In this document: one piece after another, positions 16,864 to 25,529 of the stretch
Numbering within the stretch: the stretch's first letter is position 1
Layout: each line of letters begins with the position of its first letter
Source: Allobosea sp. LC85
Lineage (GTDB): Bacteria > Pseudomonadota > Alphaproteobacteria > Rhizobiales > Beijerinckiaceae
Reading direction: 5' to 3'
DNA: 64,000 nucleotides
Assembly: GCF_000735605.1 (NCBI RefSeq)
Contig: NZ_JPKG01000017.1
Span: forward strand, 124,001-188,000
Program-made: the position numbers and the translations under genes
The notes under the pieces: model-generated
The model's database searches: none
Seen by the model: only the letters and a program-made list of their open reading frames with translations
What the model was told of the DNA's origin: nothing

Positions 16864-18969
16864 TCACCTTTCCGAGGCTGTGAGTACGAGATTGCCCAAT
16901 TCGTCGAGACCGGCCGTCCAGCCAGGCGGAACCACGCATGTGGCGTCGTATTCCTCGACGATCAGCGGGCTTTCCCGGTCGCCGGCCGCGAGATCGAGGC
17001 GCGTGATGATCGGCGTCCTCAGATGCCCCCATTCCGGTCCGAACCAGCAGGTCCGCTCCGTTGGAGATCCCGGTGTCGCCGTTCGCGCTGCCGGGGCTGA
17101 GGGCCGGTAGGTGGTCCCATCGTTGCGGGGACGGCCGGTCACACGGATGTTGACGATCTCCAGCGGATCGCTCGTCGATGCATGGCCGTAGGTCAGCTTG
17201 TGCTCGCGGTGGAAGGCCTCGCCCATGGCAGCGATGTCGATGGGGTCGCCGGGGCGGTCTGTGAGCCCGATCGTCAGCTCATAGGCCTGCCCGGCGTAGC
17301 GCAGGTCCGCAAGCCGGTCGATTTCGATGTCCGCTCTCGTGAAACCATCGGCCTCGAGGCCGGCGAACATGCTGGTCTCGAGCTTGCGGTAGGCCCTGTC
17401 GAGCGTGTCGGAATCGACGGCGTCGAGGGCGCAGAAATAGGTCTGCATCAGGTCGTGTTCGGTCGTCGAGTAGAGCAGGCCGAGCGCGCTGAAGACGCCG
17501 GGATGCGAGGGGACGACGACACGCTTCATGTCGAGGAGGCGCGCGATCTCGGCTGCCACCGCCGGACCGTTGCCGCCGAAGGCGAACAGGGTGAAGTCGC
17601 GCGGATCGCGGCCGCGATAGGTCGAGACGGCCTTGACGGCCCGCATCATCGTCGAGGCCGCAATGGCGTAGACGCCATGGGCCGCGGTCTCGAGGTCGAG
17701 CCCCGTGGGGGCGCAGACCTGCTCGCGGAGCGCGCGCCGGGAGCGCTCCGCCTCCAGACGCACGGCGCCGCCGGCGATATGGTCCGGATTGATGTAGCCG
17801 AGCACGACGAGCGCGTCGGTCAGCGTCGGACGGGTGCCGCCCGTGCCATAGCAGGCCGGGCCCGGTACGGCGCCGGCACTGTCGGGACCGACCTGGATGA
17901 GGCCGCCGGCATCGACCCGGATGATGCTGCCGCCGCCGGCGCCGATCTCCGACACGTCGATGAAGGGCAGCTTCACCGCGTGCCCGCCGCCCTTGATCAG
18001 CTTGCTCGATATGTTGATCCCGGCCCCGACCTCGTACTCCGTCGTGCGGGCGGGCTGGCCCTGCTCGATGATCGCGGCCTTGGCGGTCGTCCCGCCCATG
18101 TCGATCGTGATGATATCATTGGCGCTTCCTGCCGCGCCGATGCGGGCCGCCGCGATGACGCCGGCTGCGGGACCGGACTCGATGATGCAGGCCGGCTTCT
18201 CGCTTGCGGACAAGGCGCTCATCACGCCTCCGCTCGACTGCATGACCTGCAGCGGTGCGTGAATGCCCGCATCCCGCAACCGCGTCGACAAGGCACGCAG
18301 ATAGGAGCGCACGACTGGCCCGAGATAGGCGTTGACCACCACCGTGCTCGTCCGCTCGTATTCGCGGATCTCCGGCAGGACGTCGCTGGAGCAGCTGACG
18401 AAGATCTCGGGGCCGAGCATCCCCGTGAGAATCTCGCAGGCCCGGCGCTCGTGCTGCGGGTTGGCATACGCGTGCAGGAAACTGACCGCGACCGCGCGCG
18501 TGTCGCTGGCTGCGATGCTGCGCGCCGCCTCGACGACGCTGTCCTCGTCCAGGGGCAGGACGATGTCGCCATGGGCTCCCATGCGCTCGGCAATCTCGTA
18601 GCGACGATGGCGCGGCACCAGCGGTGTCGGCTTCTCGTAATTCAGATTGTAGAGCTCGGGCATGCGCAGCCGGCCGAGCTCGAGGACGTCGCGGAATCCA
18701 TGCGTCGTCAGCAGCGCCGTCGTGGCGCCCTTGCCCTCCAGGATGGCGTTGGTTGCCACGGTCGTGGCGTGGACGACCTCCTCGATCTCGGTGGGCTTGC
18801 CGCCAATGCGGTCAAGCAACGCCAGCACGCCTTCGACGATGCCGCGGCTATAGTCGTCCGGCGTCGACGGGCGCTTGAAGGAATGGACCGTCTGACCGTT
18901 TTCCAGGAAGGTGATATCCGTGAAGGTGCCGCCGATATCGGCACCCACGCGAAACGAGCGCGCTGTCAT
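16864..18969 (-). CDS. Hydantoinase A/oxoprolinase-family subunit (HyuA)
   Basis: A 701-residue protein of the hydantoinase A family, an ASKHA-type ATPase that phosphorylates the carbonyl of the substrate. The N-terminal phosphate loop is FRVGADIGGTFTDI, followed by VVHATTVATNAILEGKGA; the second domain has IITIDMGGTTAKAA; the late GGNGPAVAAEIARLL is also typical. ATG 18969 is chosen: it overlaps the stop of the ATPase gene (ATGA) and gives the standard N-terminus, whereas the frame from 19089 is translated shadow. Substrate candidates include hydantoins, 5-oxoproline and related lactams. Confidence 0.92.
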   Translation of the reverse strand: MTARSFRVGADIGGTFTDITFLENGQTVHSFKRPSTPDDYSRGIVEGVLALLDRIGGKPTEIEEVVHATTVATNAILEGKGATTALLTTHGFRDVLELGRLRMPELYNLNYEKPTPLVPRHRRYEIAERMGAHGDIVLPLDEDSVVEAARSIAASDTRAVAVSFLHAYANPQHERRACEILTGMLGPEIFVSCSSDVLPEIREYERTSTVVVNAYLGPVVRSYLRALSTRLRDAGIHAPLQVMQSSGGVMSALSASEKPACIIESGPAAGVIAAARIGAAGSANDIITIDMGGTTAKAAIIEQGQPARTTEYEVGAGINISSKLIKGGGHAVKLPFIDVSEIGAGGGSIIRVDAGGLIQVGPDSAGAVPGPACYGTGGTRPTLTDALVVLGYINPDHIAGGAVRLEAERSRRALREQVCAPTGLDLETAAHGVYAIAASTMMRAVKAVSTYRGRDPRDFTLFAFGGNGPAVAAEIARLLDMKRVVVPSHPGVFSALGLLYSTTEHDLMQTYFCALDAVDSDTLDRAYRKLETSMFAGLEADGFTRADIEIDRLADLRYAGQAYELTIGLTDRPGDPIDIAAMGEAFHREHKLTYGHASTSDPLEIVNIRVTGRPRNDGTTYRPSAPAARTATPGSPTERTCWFGPEWGHLRTPIITRLDLAAGDRESPLIVEEYDATCVVPPGWTAGLDELGNLVLTASER

Positions 18970-19961
18970 AGGTTGGTCTCCGCTAGGTTTTGGACCGAGC
19001 TCTGCGCCACGTGGCACCGGACGAGCCGATCGCCGAGGTGAACCTCGGGTGGCTCGCTTTGCGCACAGATCGGAATCCGGTTGCTGCAACGGGGTTCGAA
19101 GGGGCAGCCGCCATGGCGGGCCGCTTCGGGCAGGGGCGGTTCGGCTGGGCGATTGCGCCCGGCGAGCCCGCGCGGAATGGCGGCCACCAGGCGCTGCGTA
19201 TAGGGATGCGCCGGCTCCGCCAGAATCTCTGCGGCAGGCCCCATCTCGACGATCCGGCCCGCATACATCACCAGCACGCGGTCGCAGAACGCCCCGACCA
19301 GCCCGAGATCGTGGCTGATGATCACCAGTGTCAGGTGCCTGTCGCGATGCAGTTGCTGAAGCAGCGCGATGATCTCGTTCTGCACGGAGACGTCGAGAGC
19401 CGATGTCGGCTCGTCGGCGATCAACACCTCCGGCTGCCGGGCGAGCGCGCGGGCGATCCCGATCCGCTGCTTCTGCCCGCCCGAAAGCTGATGCGGCAGC
19501 CGATCGAGCAGTTCCGGCCCGAGGCTGACCTGTGCCAGCAATGCCTCGAGCGCCCCCGGATTGAGCGAGCCCGCGAAGGCTTCGCTCAGGCTGCGCGCAA
19601 CGGTCTTGCGGGGGTTCAAGGCGGTGTGCGCGCCCTGGAAGACGAACTGGACGCGGTTTCGGAACCGTTGCCAGTCGACGGCCGAAAAGCTGGAGAGATC
19701 GCGCCCTTCGAACGAGACCTGACCGCTGCTCGGGCGATCGAGCCCGACCAGAAGCCGCGCGAGCGTCGACTTGCCGCTGCCGCTTTCGCCAACGATGCCC
19801 AGGACGTCGCCGGGCCTCACCTCGAAGCTCGCCCCAAGGAGAGCAGACATCGTGCGCCGGTCGAGCAGGCGCGCCAGCGCCGACCGCGCCACGCGGTAGC
19901 GCCGGCTGGCGCCTGTGGCGGCAAGAAGCGGCGAAGGGGGGAATTCTTCGGCTCGGCTCAT
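18966..19961 (-). CDS. Peptide-type ABC transporter ATP-binding protein (DppF/OppF)
   Basis: A 331-residue ATPase with Walker [15 protein letters not shown], signature [15 protein letters not shown], Walker B VLIADEPTSALDVS and H-loop SHDLG. The oligopeptide C-terminal extension carries three cysteines in GGCPFEPRCSN plus a later Cys, as in DppF-type subunits that bind an Fe-S cluster. It follows the DppD-type gene with a one-base gap and overlaps hyuA, linking import physically to ring opening. Confidence 0.93.
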   Translation of the reverse strand: MSRAEEFPPSPLLAATGASRRYRVARSALARLLDRRTMSALLGASFEVRPGDVLGIVGESGSGKSTLARLLVGLDRPSSGQVSFEGRDLSSFSAVDWQRFRNRVQFVFQGAHTALNPRKTVARSLSEAFAGSLNPGALEALLAQVSLGPELLDRLPHQLSGGQKQRIGIARALARQPEVLIADEPTSALDVSVQNEIIALLQQLHRDRHLTLVIISHDLGLVGAFCDRVLVMYAGRIVEMGPAAEILAEPAHPYTQRLVAAIPRGLAGRNRPAEPPLPEAARHGGCPFEPRCSNRIPICAQSEPPEVHLGDRLVRCHVAQSSVQNLAETNL

Positions 19962-19962
19962 T

Positions 19963-20913
19963 TCAGGCGCTCCGCCAGCAGGCGCTCAAATGCGCGCCCA
20001 CACCCCGCAGGGTCGGCCGCAGGGTGCAGTCCGTGTCCGCCAAAGGGCAGCGGGAAAGAAAATCGCAGACGCCCTCACTGCGGTTCCCGGTCAGGCGGCC
20101 AGGCGCTGCCGCGCGCAGCGGACGGCCCGGCCGCGGCACGGAGTCCAGCAGGAGGCGTGTGTAGGGGTGACGCGGAGACGTGAAGATCGCCTCCGTGCTG
20201 CCGGATTCGACGATCCGGCCGCGATACATCACCGCGATCTGGTCGCAGAACTCCGCGACCAGATCGAGATTATGCGAGATGAACAGCAGGGCGATCCCGA
20301 ACGTCGCGCTGATGTCCCGCAGCAGCGCAACCACCTGGGCCTGAACGGTGACGTCGAGCGCGGTCGTCGGCTCGTCTGCGATCAGCAGGCGCGGCCGGCA
20401 GGCAATCGCCATCGCGATCAACACACGCTGGCGCATGCCGCCGCTGAGCTCATGGGGATATTGAGCGCTCCGGCGGCCCGGGTCGTCGATACCGACCTTG
20501 CCGAGGAGCTGTTCGGCCTCCGACCAGGCCGCCCTGGAGCCCGGATCGTCATGGCTGCGGATGGCGTCGACGAGCTGCCGGCCGATCGTGAAGGCGGGAT
20601 TGAGGGCGGTCATCGGATCCTGGAAGATCATCGCCACCCTGCGGCCACGCAGGTCGCGACAGGCGCTCTCGGGAATGGTCGTGATGTCCTCGCCTTCGAG
20701 GCACATCGAGCCACCCACGACCCGGCCCGAGCGTCCAAGCAGGTGCATGATCGCAAGCGCGGTGACGCTCTTGCCCGAGCCCGACTCGCCCACAATCGCC
20801 AGTTTTTCGCCGGCCCGCACCTGGAGGGTCACGCCGTGAACCACCGTCCGGGCCGCGGTGCCCTGACCAAAGGCAACGGACAGGTCGTTCAGGGAAAGCA
20901 CGGGCGCGGTCAT
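19963..20913 (-). CDS. Peptide-type ABC transporter ATP-binding protein (DppD/OppD)
   Basis: A 316-residue ATPase beginning [20 protein letters not shown], with Walker [15 protein letters not shown], signature [15 protein letters not shown] and Walker [15 protein letters not shown]. The C-terminal extension has the cysteine pattern [14 protein letters not shown]. The ATG at 20913 overlaps the permease stop (ATGA); the longer frame from 21033 is only permease sequence in another frame. It forms the heteromeric motor with the DppF-type subunit. Confidence 0.93.
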   Translation of the reverse strand: MTAPVLSLNDLSVAFGQGTAARTVVHGVTLQVRAGEKLAIVGESGSGKSVTALAIMHLLGRSGRVVGGSMCLEGEDITTIPESACRDLRGRRVAMIFQDPMTALNPAFTIGRQLVDAIRSHDDPGSRAAWSEAEQLLGKVGIDDPGRRSAQYPHELSGGMRQRVLIAMAIACRPRLLIADEPTTALDVTVQAQVVALLRDISATFGIALLFISHNLDLVAEFCDQIAVMYRGRIVESGSTEAIFTSPRHPYTRLLLDSVPRPGRPLRAAAPGRLTGNRSEGVCDFLSRCPLADTDCTLRPTLRGVGAHLSACWRSA

Positions 20914-21875
20914 AGTGCCGGTCCCCCATCGCGCCGCCGGGGATCGAGCACCGTCCGGAGTGCGTCGCCGACCAGATTGAAGCCGATCACGGTGAGAAAG
21001 ATGGCAAGGCCCGGCCAGGTCGCGACCCACCATTCGTCGGAGAAGGCGAGCGAGCGCGCATCGGCCAGCATTCCGCCCCAGCTCGGGGTCGGCGGCTGCA
21101 CGCCGAGGCCGATGAAGCTCAGCGATGCTTCGATGATGATGCCGATGCCGATCAGCACGCTCGCCTGGACGAAGATCGGCGAGAGGATGTTGGGCAGGAT
21201 GTCGCTGGCCATGATGGACCAGGAACCTGCGCCCTGCAGGCGCCGCGCCGCCACGTAATCGGCCCTGGCCTCGGCCAGCGCCAGACCATGGGCGACACGC
21301 GCCAGCCCGGGGATGAACAGCAGGCCGACGAGGAGAATGATCTTGGCTTCGTTGGGGAGCACGAGCGGCCCCAGCTGCACCGAACCGGTGCCGAAAATTC
21401 CAACGATCGCGATAGCCCAGACGAGCAGCGGAATCGCCGCGAAGATATCCATCAGGCCGAGCAGGACGGTTTCGACGAGCGTTCCGCTGTAGTACCCGGA
21501 CAGGATACCGATGAAGAGCCCGCCGCAGAGCCCGATCGCGACTGTCAGCACGCCGATCATCAGGGATCCGCGAGCGCCCCAGACCAGCCGGGCGAGGACG
21601 TCTCGGCCGACCTCGTCCGTGCCCAGGAGGAATGACAGTCCCGGAGGCTCCAGCCGATGCTCCATCATCAGATCGAGGGGATCGTGCAGAGGGAGCCAGG
21701 GAGCGAGAAGCGCAGCCAGAACGACGAAGCCGACGATGACCAACCCCACCAGGCCGATGCGCGTCTGCGCAAGGCGGCCCATGGGGCCGGCAAGCCCGGA
21801 CAGTCGGTGCACAGCACGGATGCCGGCGCCCGCTGTCACTGGCGGAGACCCTGTTGAACGCGCAGCGTCAAGCAT
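20910..21875 (-). CDS. Peptide-type ABC transporter permease (DppC)
   Basis: A 321-residue permease. An unusually long N-terminal tail of about 35 residues precedes the first helix (RIGLVGLVIVGFVVLAALLA). The transport domain and EAA loop follow (LAEARADYVAARRLQGAG), ending NLVGDALRTVLDPRRRD. Start ATG 21875 overlaps dppB by eight bases. Pairs with the DppB-type permease. Confidence 0.92.
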   Translation of the reverse strand: MLDAARSTGSPPVTAGAGIRAVHRLSGLAGPMGRLAQTRIGLVGLVIVGFVVLAALLAPWLPLHDPLDLMMEHRLEPPGLSFLLGTDEVGRDVLARLVWGARGSLMIGVLTVAIGLCGGLFIGILSGYYSGTLVETVLLGLMDIFAAIPLLVWAIAIVGIFGTGSVQLGPLVLPNEAKIILLVGLLFIPGLARVAHGLALAEARADYVAARRLQGAGSWSIMASDILPNILSPIFVQASVLIGIGIIIEASLSFIGLGVQPPTPSWGGMLADARSLAFSDEWWVATWPGLAIFLTVIGFNLVGDALRTVLDPRRRDGGPAL

Positions 21876-22803
21876 GTCTCAACCTGGGGTTGATCAGCTG
21901 CTGGATGAGATCCGCAGCGAGGTTCGACAGGATGAACATTGCCGTAACGACCAGGACGGTCGCCTGGATCATCGGATAGTCGCGTTGAGTGATGGCGGTC
22001 AGCAGCGCACGCGAAAGACCTGGTATGTTGAAGACCAGTTCAATGATGATCGCCCAGCCGAACATATAACCGAAGGACATGCCGGCGACGCTGACGAAGG
22101 GTGGAAGTGCGTTCTTCACCACGTAGCGAGCGACCAGACTTCGTCTCAAGCCGAGCGAATGCGCGGTGCGGACGTAGTCCTGGCCCAGGATCTCGATGAC
22201 GGAGGCGCGCATCAGGCGGCTGAGCGCGCCGATATAGTAGAGCGCGATCGACAGGGCCGGCAGCACCAGGGACGCAAGATGGGCGTGCCAGCCTTCTGCG
22301 AGCGGCGTGATCCCGATCGGCGGCACCCAGCCGAGCCTGACGGCAAAGACACGGATCAGGATCAGGGCGAGCCAGAATCCCGGGACCGACACCGCCATCA
22401 AAGACAGCACCCGGATCAGGTGGTCCGGCCAGCGATCTTCCGTCAGCCCAGCGATCAGGCCGAGCGGAATCGCGCCGGCCAGCGTCAGGAGAAAGGTCAC
22501 CAGCACCAGCTCGACGGTCACAGGAAGGCTCTCGCGCAGCTCGACATCGATCGAACGGCCGGTGATGTAGGAGGTGCCGAACCCCGACCGGGGAAGCTGT
22601 GCAACCCATGCCGCGTATTGGGCGGGCAGAGAGCGGTCGAGGCCGCGATCGCGCTCGAACTCATGGATCTGCTCGACGGTTGCGTCAGTGCCGAGCACGA
22701 TCCGCGCGGGCGAAAGCGGCGTCAGGCGCGTGAGCGCGAAGAGGAGCGCGCTGACCACGACGAGAACAGCAAGACTGCTGAGTATGCGACTGGCAAACCA
22801 CAT
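21868..22803 (-). CDS. Peptide-type ABC transporter permease (DppB)
   Basis: A 311-residue permease: N-terminal helix SLAVLVVVSALLFALTRLTP, periplasmic loop, then five transmembrane segments with the EAA loop VIEILGQDYVRTAHSLGLRR. The C-terminal pattern AADLIQQLINPRLRH is normal for DppB. It begins 11 bases after the binding-protein stop. No anomalies. Confidence 0.92.
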   Translation of the reverse strand: MWFASRILSSLAVLVVVSALLFALTRLTPLSPARIVLGTDATVEQIHEFERDRGLDRSLPAQYAAWVAQLPRSGFGTSYITGRSIDVELRESLPVTVELVLVTFLLTLAGAIPLGLIAGLTEDRWPDHLIRVLSLMAVSVPGFWLALILIRVFAVRLGWVPPIGITPLAEGWHAHLASLVLPALSIALYYIGALSRLMRASVIEILGQDYVRTAHSLGLRRSLVARYVVKNALPPFVSVAGMSFGYMFGWAIIIELVFNIPGLSRALLTAITQRDYPMIQATVLVVTAMFILSNLAADLIQQLINPRLRHA

Positions 22804-22814
22804 GGTTTCACGCC

Positions 22815-24383
22815 TCAGCGCAGGTCGGCGACGGCCGCGTCGGTCAGGCGCAGCGTGATCCCGGTATTCGGCTCGAAGCCCTGCACATTGGAGCGCCAGA
22901 GGTTGAAGCTGTGGACCGCGCCGATCCAGGTGGAGGGAGAGTCTGCCGCCAAAATCGCCTGCATATCGGCGAGGATCGGTCCCAGCGACGTCTCGTCGTC
23001 GACACGGAAGCTGTCAGCCAGAAGCGTATTGAGCCGATCGTTGCTGTAGCCGGAGCTGCGGGTCATGACCTGGTTCGGCGTATAGATGCCCTGAATGATG
23101 AAGGTTGGATCGGACGGACCGATCACCGCCATGAGCGCGGATGTCTGGTTGCCGGCGAAGACCTGTTCGATGAGCTGGCCGGTCTCGAGCGGCTGGAGTT
23201 TGACCTTGACGCCGAGCCGGGCCAGCGAGGCCTGGATGAAGAGGGCCGCGTCCGCGACGTCCAGAAGGTAACCCTGCGACGAATACAGCAACTCGAATTC
23301 GGCCCCGGAGGCGTAGCGGGACCTGGCGAGATGGGCCTTCGCTTTTTCCAGGTTGAAAGCCAGGCCTTCGGCCACCTTGGCGTTGTACCACCAGGCCGAC
23401 GCCGGAGCCGGCACCGCAGAGGGCTCGACCAGACCGTTGAAGATCTTCTCGGCAATGGTCTTGCGATCGGTCGCCAGCGAAACGGCCTTGCGGAAATCGG
23501 GATCGTCGAACGGTGGCTTACGGGTGTTGTGAATCATCAGCATCATGCTGCCGAGCGCAGGACGGCTCGCCCCGGCGATGCCCTGCGCCTTGGCCTGCCG
23601 CAGACGCAGATAGTCGCGGACTGGGGGCGCGCCGATGATGTGCACCGATTTGGACATGAGCGACGCGATGCGAGCCGCCTCCTCGGAGACGATCCGCACG
23701 CGCAGCCGGTCCCATCCCGGGAGATCCTTGCGCCAGTAATTCGGGTTGCGGCGGAACTCGACGACATCGTTGGAGCGCGCGGAGACGAAGATACCGGGCC
23801 CCGTGCCAAGGCCCTCAGGCCTCTGCTGGAAGATCTCGTTTCCGTATTTCTCGCGGCTCCCGGCCGGGAAAATGCCCATGTACTTGGTCATGTAGTCGAG
23901 GAAGGGCCGGAACGGCGCTTTCATCTTGAAGCGCACCTTATGACGCGCCAGGATCTCGACGGATTCGATGTTCGTCCAGACCGAGCGCCTCAGCGCCTTG
24001 TTGGCCGGGTCGAGAATATAGTCGTAGCTGTACTTCACATCCTCGGCCGTGAAGGGCTGCCCGTTCTGGAACGCGACATCGTCCCGAAGCTCGAACGTAT
24101 ATTCGGTGCGGTCTTCGGAGATCGCGGGCAACGACTTTGCAAGCAGCGGCCGTCGCCGCCCCTCCCCGTCGATCTCGATCAGGTTTTCGAAAATGAGCTG
24201 ATTGACCACCATGGCATCGTGGTTGCCCTGGTTGATCGGATCGAAGGTCGATGGGCTCGAAGGGATCGCCACGACCAGGGATCGCTCATCCGCCGCCTGC
24301 GCCGGGAATGGCCGTCCAAGCCCCGCGACGGCTGCCGCGCCGCCCTGGAGGAATGTACGGCGATTGAGAGAGTCATAAATCAT
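22815..24383 (-). CDS. ABC transporter substrate-binding protein, family 5, with Tat-type signal
   Basis: A 522-residue periplasmic binding protein. The N-terminus contains a twin-arginine motif NRRTFLQGGAAAVAGLGRPF with probable cleavage after AQA, so it is likely exported folded. SBP5 motifs include PSTFDPINQGNHDAMVVNQ, LLAKSLPAISEDRTEYTFEL and DVAFQNGQPFTAEDVKYSYD. ATG 24383 has GAGGGG eight bases upstream. It is the first gene of the nine-gene operon. The pair of LacI-type operators begins only 13 bases before its start codon, so repression should block the whole operon including the repressor gene. Confidence 0.93.
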   Translation of the reverse strand: MIYDSLNRRTFLQGGAAAVAGLGRPFPAQAADERSLVVAIPSSPSTFDPINQGNHDAMVVNQLIFENLIEIDGEGRRRPLLAKSLPAISEDRTEYTFELRDDVAFQNGQPFTAEDVKYSYDYILDPANKALRRSVWTNIESVEILARHKVRFKMKAPFRPFLDYMTKYMGIFPAGSREKYGNEIFQQRPEGLGTGPGIFVSARSNDVVEFRRNPNYWRKDLPGWDRLRVRIVSEEAARIASLMSKSVHIIGAPPVRDYLRLRQAKAQGIAGASRPALGSMMLMIHNTRKPPFDDPDFRKAVSLATDRKTIAEKIFNGLVEPSAVPAPASAWWYNAKVAEGLAFNLEKAKAHLARSRYASGAEFELLYSSQGYLLDVADAALFIQASLARLGVKVKLQPLETGQLIEQVFAGNQTSALMAVIGPSDPTFIIQGIYTPNQVMTRSSGYSNDRLNTLLADSFRVDDETSLGPILADMQAILAADSPSTWIGAVHSFNLWRSNVQGFEPNTGITLRLTDAAVADLR

Positions 24384-24396
24384 GGCAATCCCCTCG

Positions 24397-24431
24397 TGGA
24401 AACGTTTCCATCGTTAGTGGAAACGTTTCAC
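24397..24431. promoter_or_regulatory. Paired LacI-family operators upstream of the SBP-ABC-hyuAB operon
   Basis: Site 1 is the perfect 14-bp palindrome TGGAAACGTTTCCA (24397-24410). Site 2 is TGGAAACGTTTCAC (24418-24431), with a perfect 10-bp core. Both have the central CG and AAACGTTT core typical of LacI/GalR/CcpA-type operators. Their centres are 21 bp apart, two helical turns, which suits two dimers on one DNA face. The LacI-family gene at the end of the operon is the obvious candidate protein (inference). Confidence 0.8.
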
Positions 24432-25215
24432 CAAGAATCATCTTTGTCAAGCGGCCGGCCCCTCAGCCTCAATCCGCCGCGGTTCACGCTGTTCGACGCC
24501 CATTGCCGTCGATCGGACGCCGCAAAACGACCATCCGAATTGGCGTGGAAGGGACGCAGGCCCGTCGAAACGGCGCGAATGACCGGAGGAGCAGACATAG
24601 CCGCGAGATGCTTTTGCTTTGCCTCTCGCTCGTCGCAGGATCGTCGTGAATATTTCCAAACCATGCTCGGTAAGGACTGACGGACGGTCCTGCGCCTGTA
24701 CAAGGTGCGGAGGCGCGCTTAGCGGAGCTTAATTTAAAGGGAGATCAAGCGAGTACGCTTATTACTTTTGCATCGGAAAAGGTTGCGAGCTTTACAGAAA
24801 GTCCATTTCGAAGGCTGGGTCGTGTCCCAACTCGTGGTGTAGCTGACGGTAGGGACCGTCGAGCGCCGGCGCTGGCCGGGCTGGTCAGGCCGCCACGGCT
24901 GGCAGGCTGACGAGGGGATCATCGCTCATGGGCGCGATGCTCTCCAGCGTGATGTATCGAGCCCGCTGGACGCGTTCAAAGCATCAGTCGTACGATCAAC
25001 CAGATCCTCGCACCACTGCAACGTCGGATTAGAGGCTCATAGAAGCCCATGAATCCCGGCTCGTCGAGCATCAACGCAGCATTGCCGTCCCTTCCGAAGA
25101 GGCAAGTCAGGCTGGAGACACACTGCCCGTTTCGACCAGACATTACGAGCCGCTCTCGGCGTTCTCGCAAATCCTTGGAAAACATGGGGAACTGAAAGCT
25201 CGAAGATCGCCGTGC
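24432..25215. other. Long intergenic stretch without an intact gene
   Basis: Nearly 800 bases between the operator region and the recombinase remnant. Short open frames here have poor codon structure and no family resemblance. A minus-strand stretch ending TLESIAPMSDDPLVSLPAVA (about 24890-24975) and the terminus-like sequence GGGTCGTGTCCCAACTCGTG near 24817 suggest old insertion-sequence debris, but neither could be assigned. The upstream part probably holds the promoter of the operon to the left. Confidence 0.45.
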
Positions 25216-25330
25216 CGTGCTGAAACGCGTGTTCGCCGAGCATCTGCGATCGACCTTGATGTGGGGCTCCAAACCGCCGAAACGACGATGCCTTTCAAGG
25301 TCTTGGGGTCGCTACGCGGCGGCCCGGGAA
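25216..25330 (+). pseudogene. Probable C-terminal remnant of a site-specific recombinase
   Basis: Two adjacent plus-strand frames, joined by an apparent frameshift near 25255, read VLKRVFAEHLRS and then LDVGLQTAETTMPFKVLGS. The second resembles the C-terminal tail of rhizobial serine recombinases (RNEG-x-RTA-x-x-S-LPFK-x-LG), which is often found next to tRNA genes. It ends right at the 3' end of the tRNA gene on the opposite strand. Likely a scar of a lost integrated element; based on recalled sequence pattern only. Confidence 0.35.
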
Positions 25331-25333
25331 ATT

Positions 25334-25409
25334 TGGTGGGCCGGGCCGGATTCGAACCGGCACCGGCGCTGTTATGAGCAGCGAGCTCTAACCGTTGAGC
25401 TACCGGCCC
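25334..25409 (-). tRNA. tRNA with anticodon CAU (Met elongator or Ile2)
   Basis: The minus strand folds as a 76-nt cloverleaf: acceptor GGGCCGG with CCGGCCC, D-arm TAGCTCAACGGTTAGAGC, anticodon stem CGCTG/CAGCG with loop CTCATAA, T-arm GCCGG-TTCGAAT-CCGGC, and an encoded CCA end. The anticodon is CAU. It is not the initiator: base 1 pairs with base 72 and the three G-C pairs of initiator anticodon stems are absent. Whether C34 is modified to lysidine (Ile2) or it is elongator Met cannot be settled by eye. Confidence 0.93.
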
Positions 25410-25471
25410 GCCCTTCGCCTAACACCCTCCCCTTCTGTCCCGCAAGACCCCAGACACGGCGCGCAAACAGA

Positions 25472-25505
25472 AACGGCCCCGCTGCGTCTCGCAAACGGGG
25501 CCGTT
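25472..25505 (-). terminator. Intrinsic terminator of the chemoreceptor gene
   Basis: AACGGCCCCG and CGGGGCCGTT form a perfect 10-bp stem with a 14-base loop. On the minus strand it is followed by TTTCTGTTTG. It lies 25 bases after the chemoreceptor stop. Confidence 0.75.
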
Positions 25506-25529
25506 GCCATGGTGGATGAAGTGGGTCGC

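Noticed and set aside
14865..16883. Plus-strand open frame of 672 codons
   Set aside because: Antisense to hyuB and the racemase start; no recognisable domain, while the opposite strand encodes well-conserved families.
17182..19041. Plus-strand open frame of 619 codons
   Set aside because: Shadow of hyuA on the opposite strand.
22911..24680. Plus-strand open frame of 589 codons
   Set aside because: Antisense to the SBP gene and running through its operators; no ribosome site or motif.
24428..24703. Minus-strand frame of 91 codons upstream of the SBP operon
   Set aside because: Runs through the operator region, has poor codon structure and no family resemblance.
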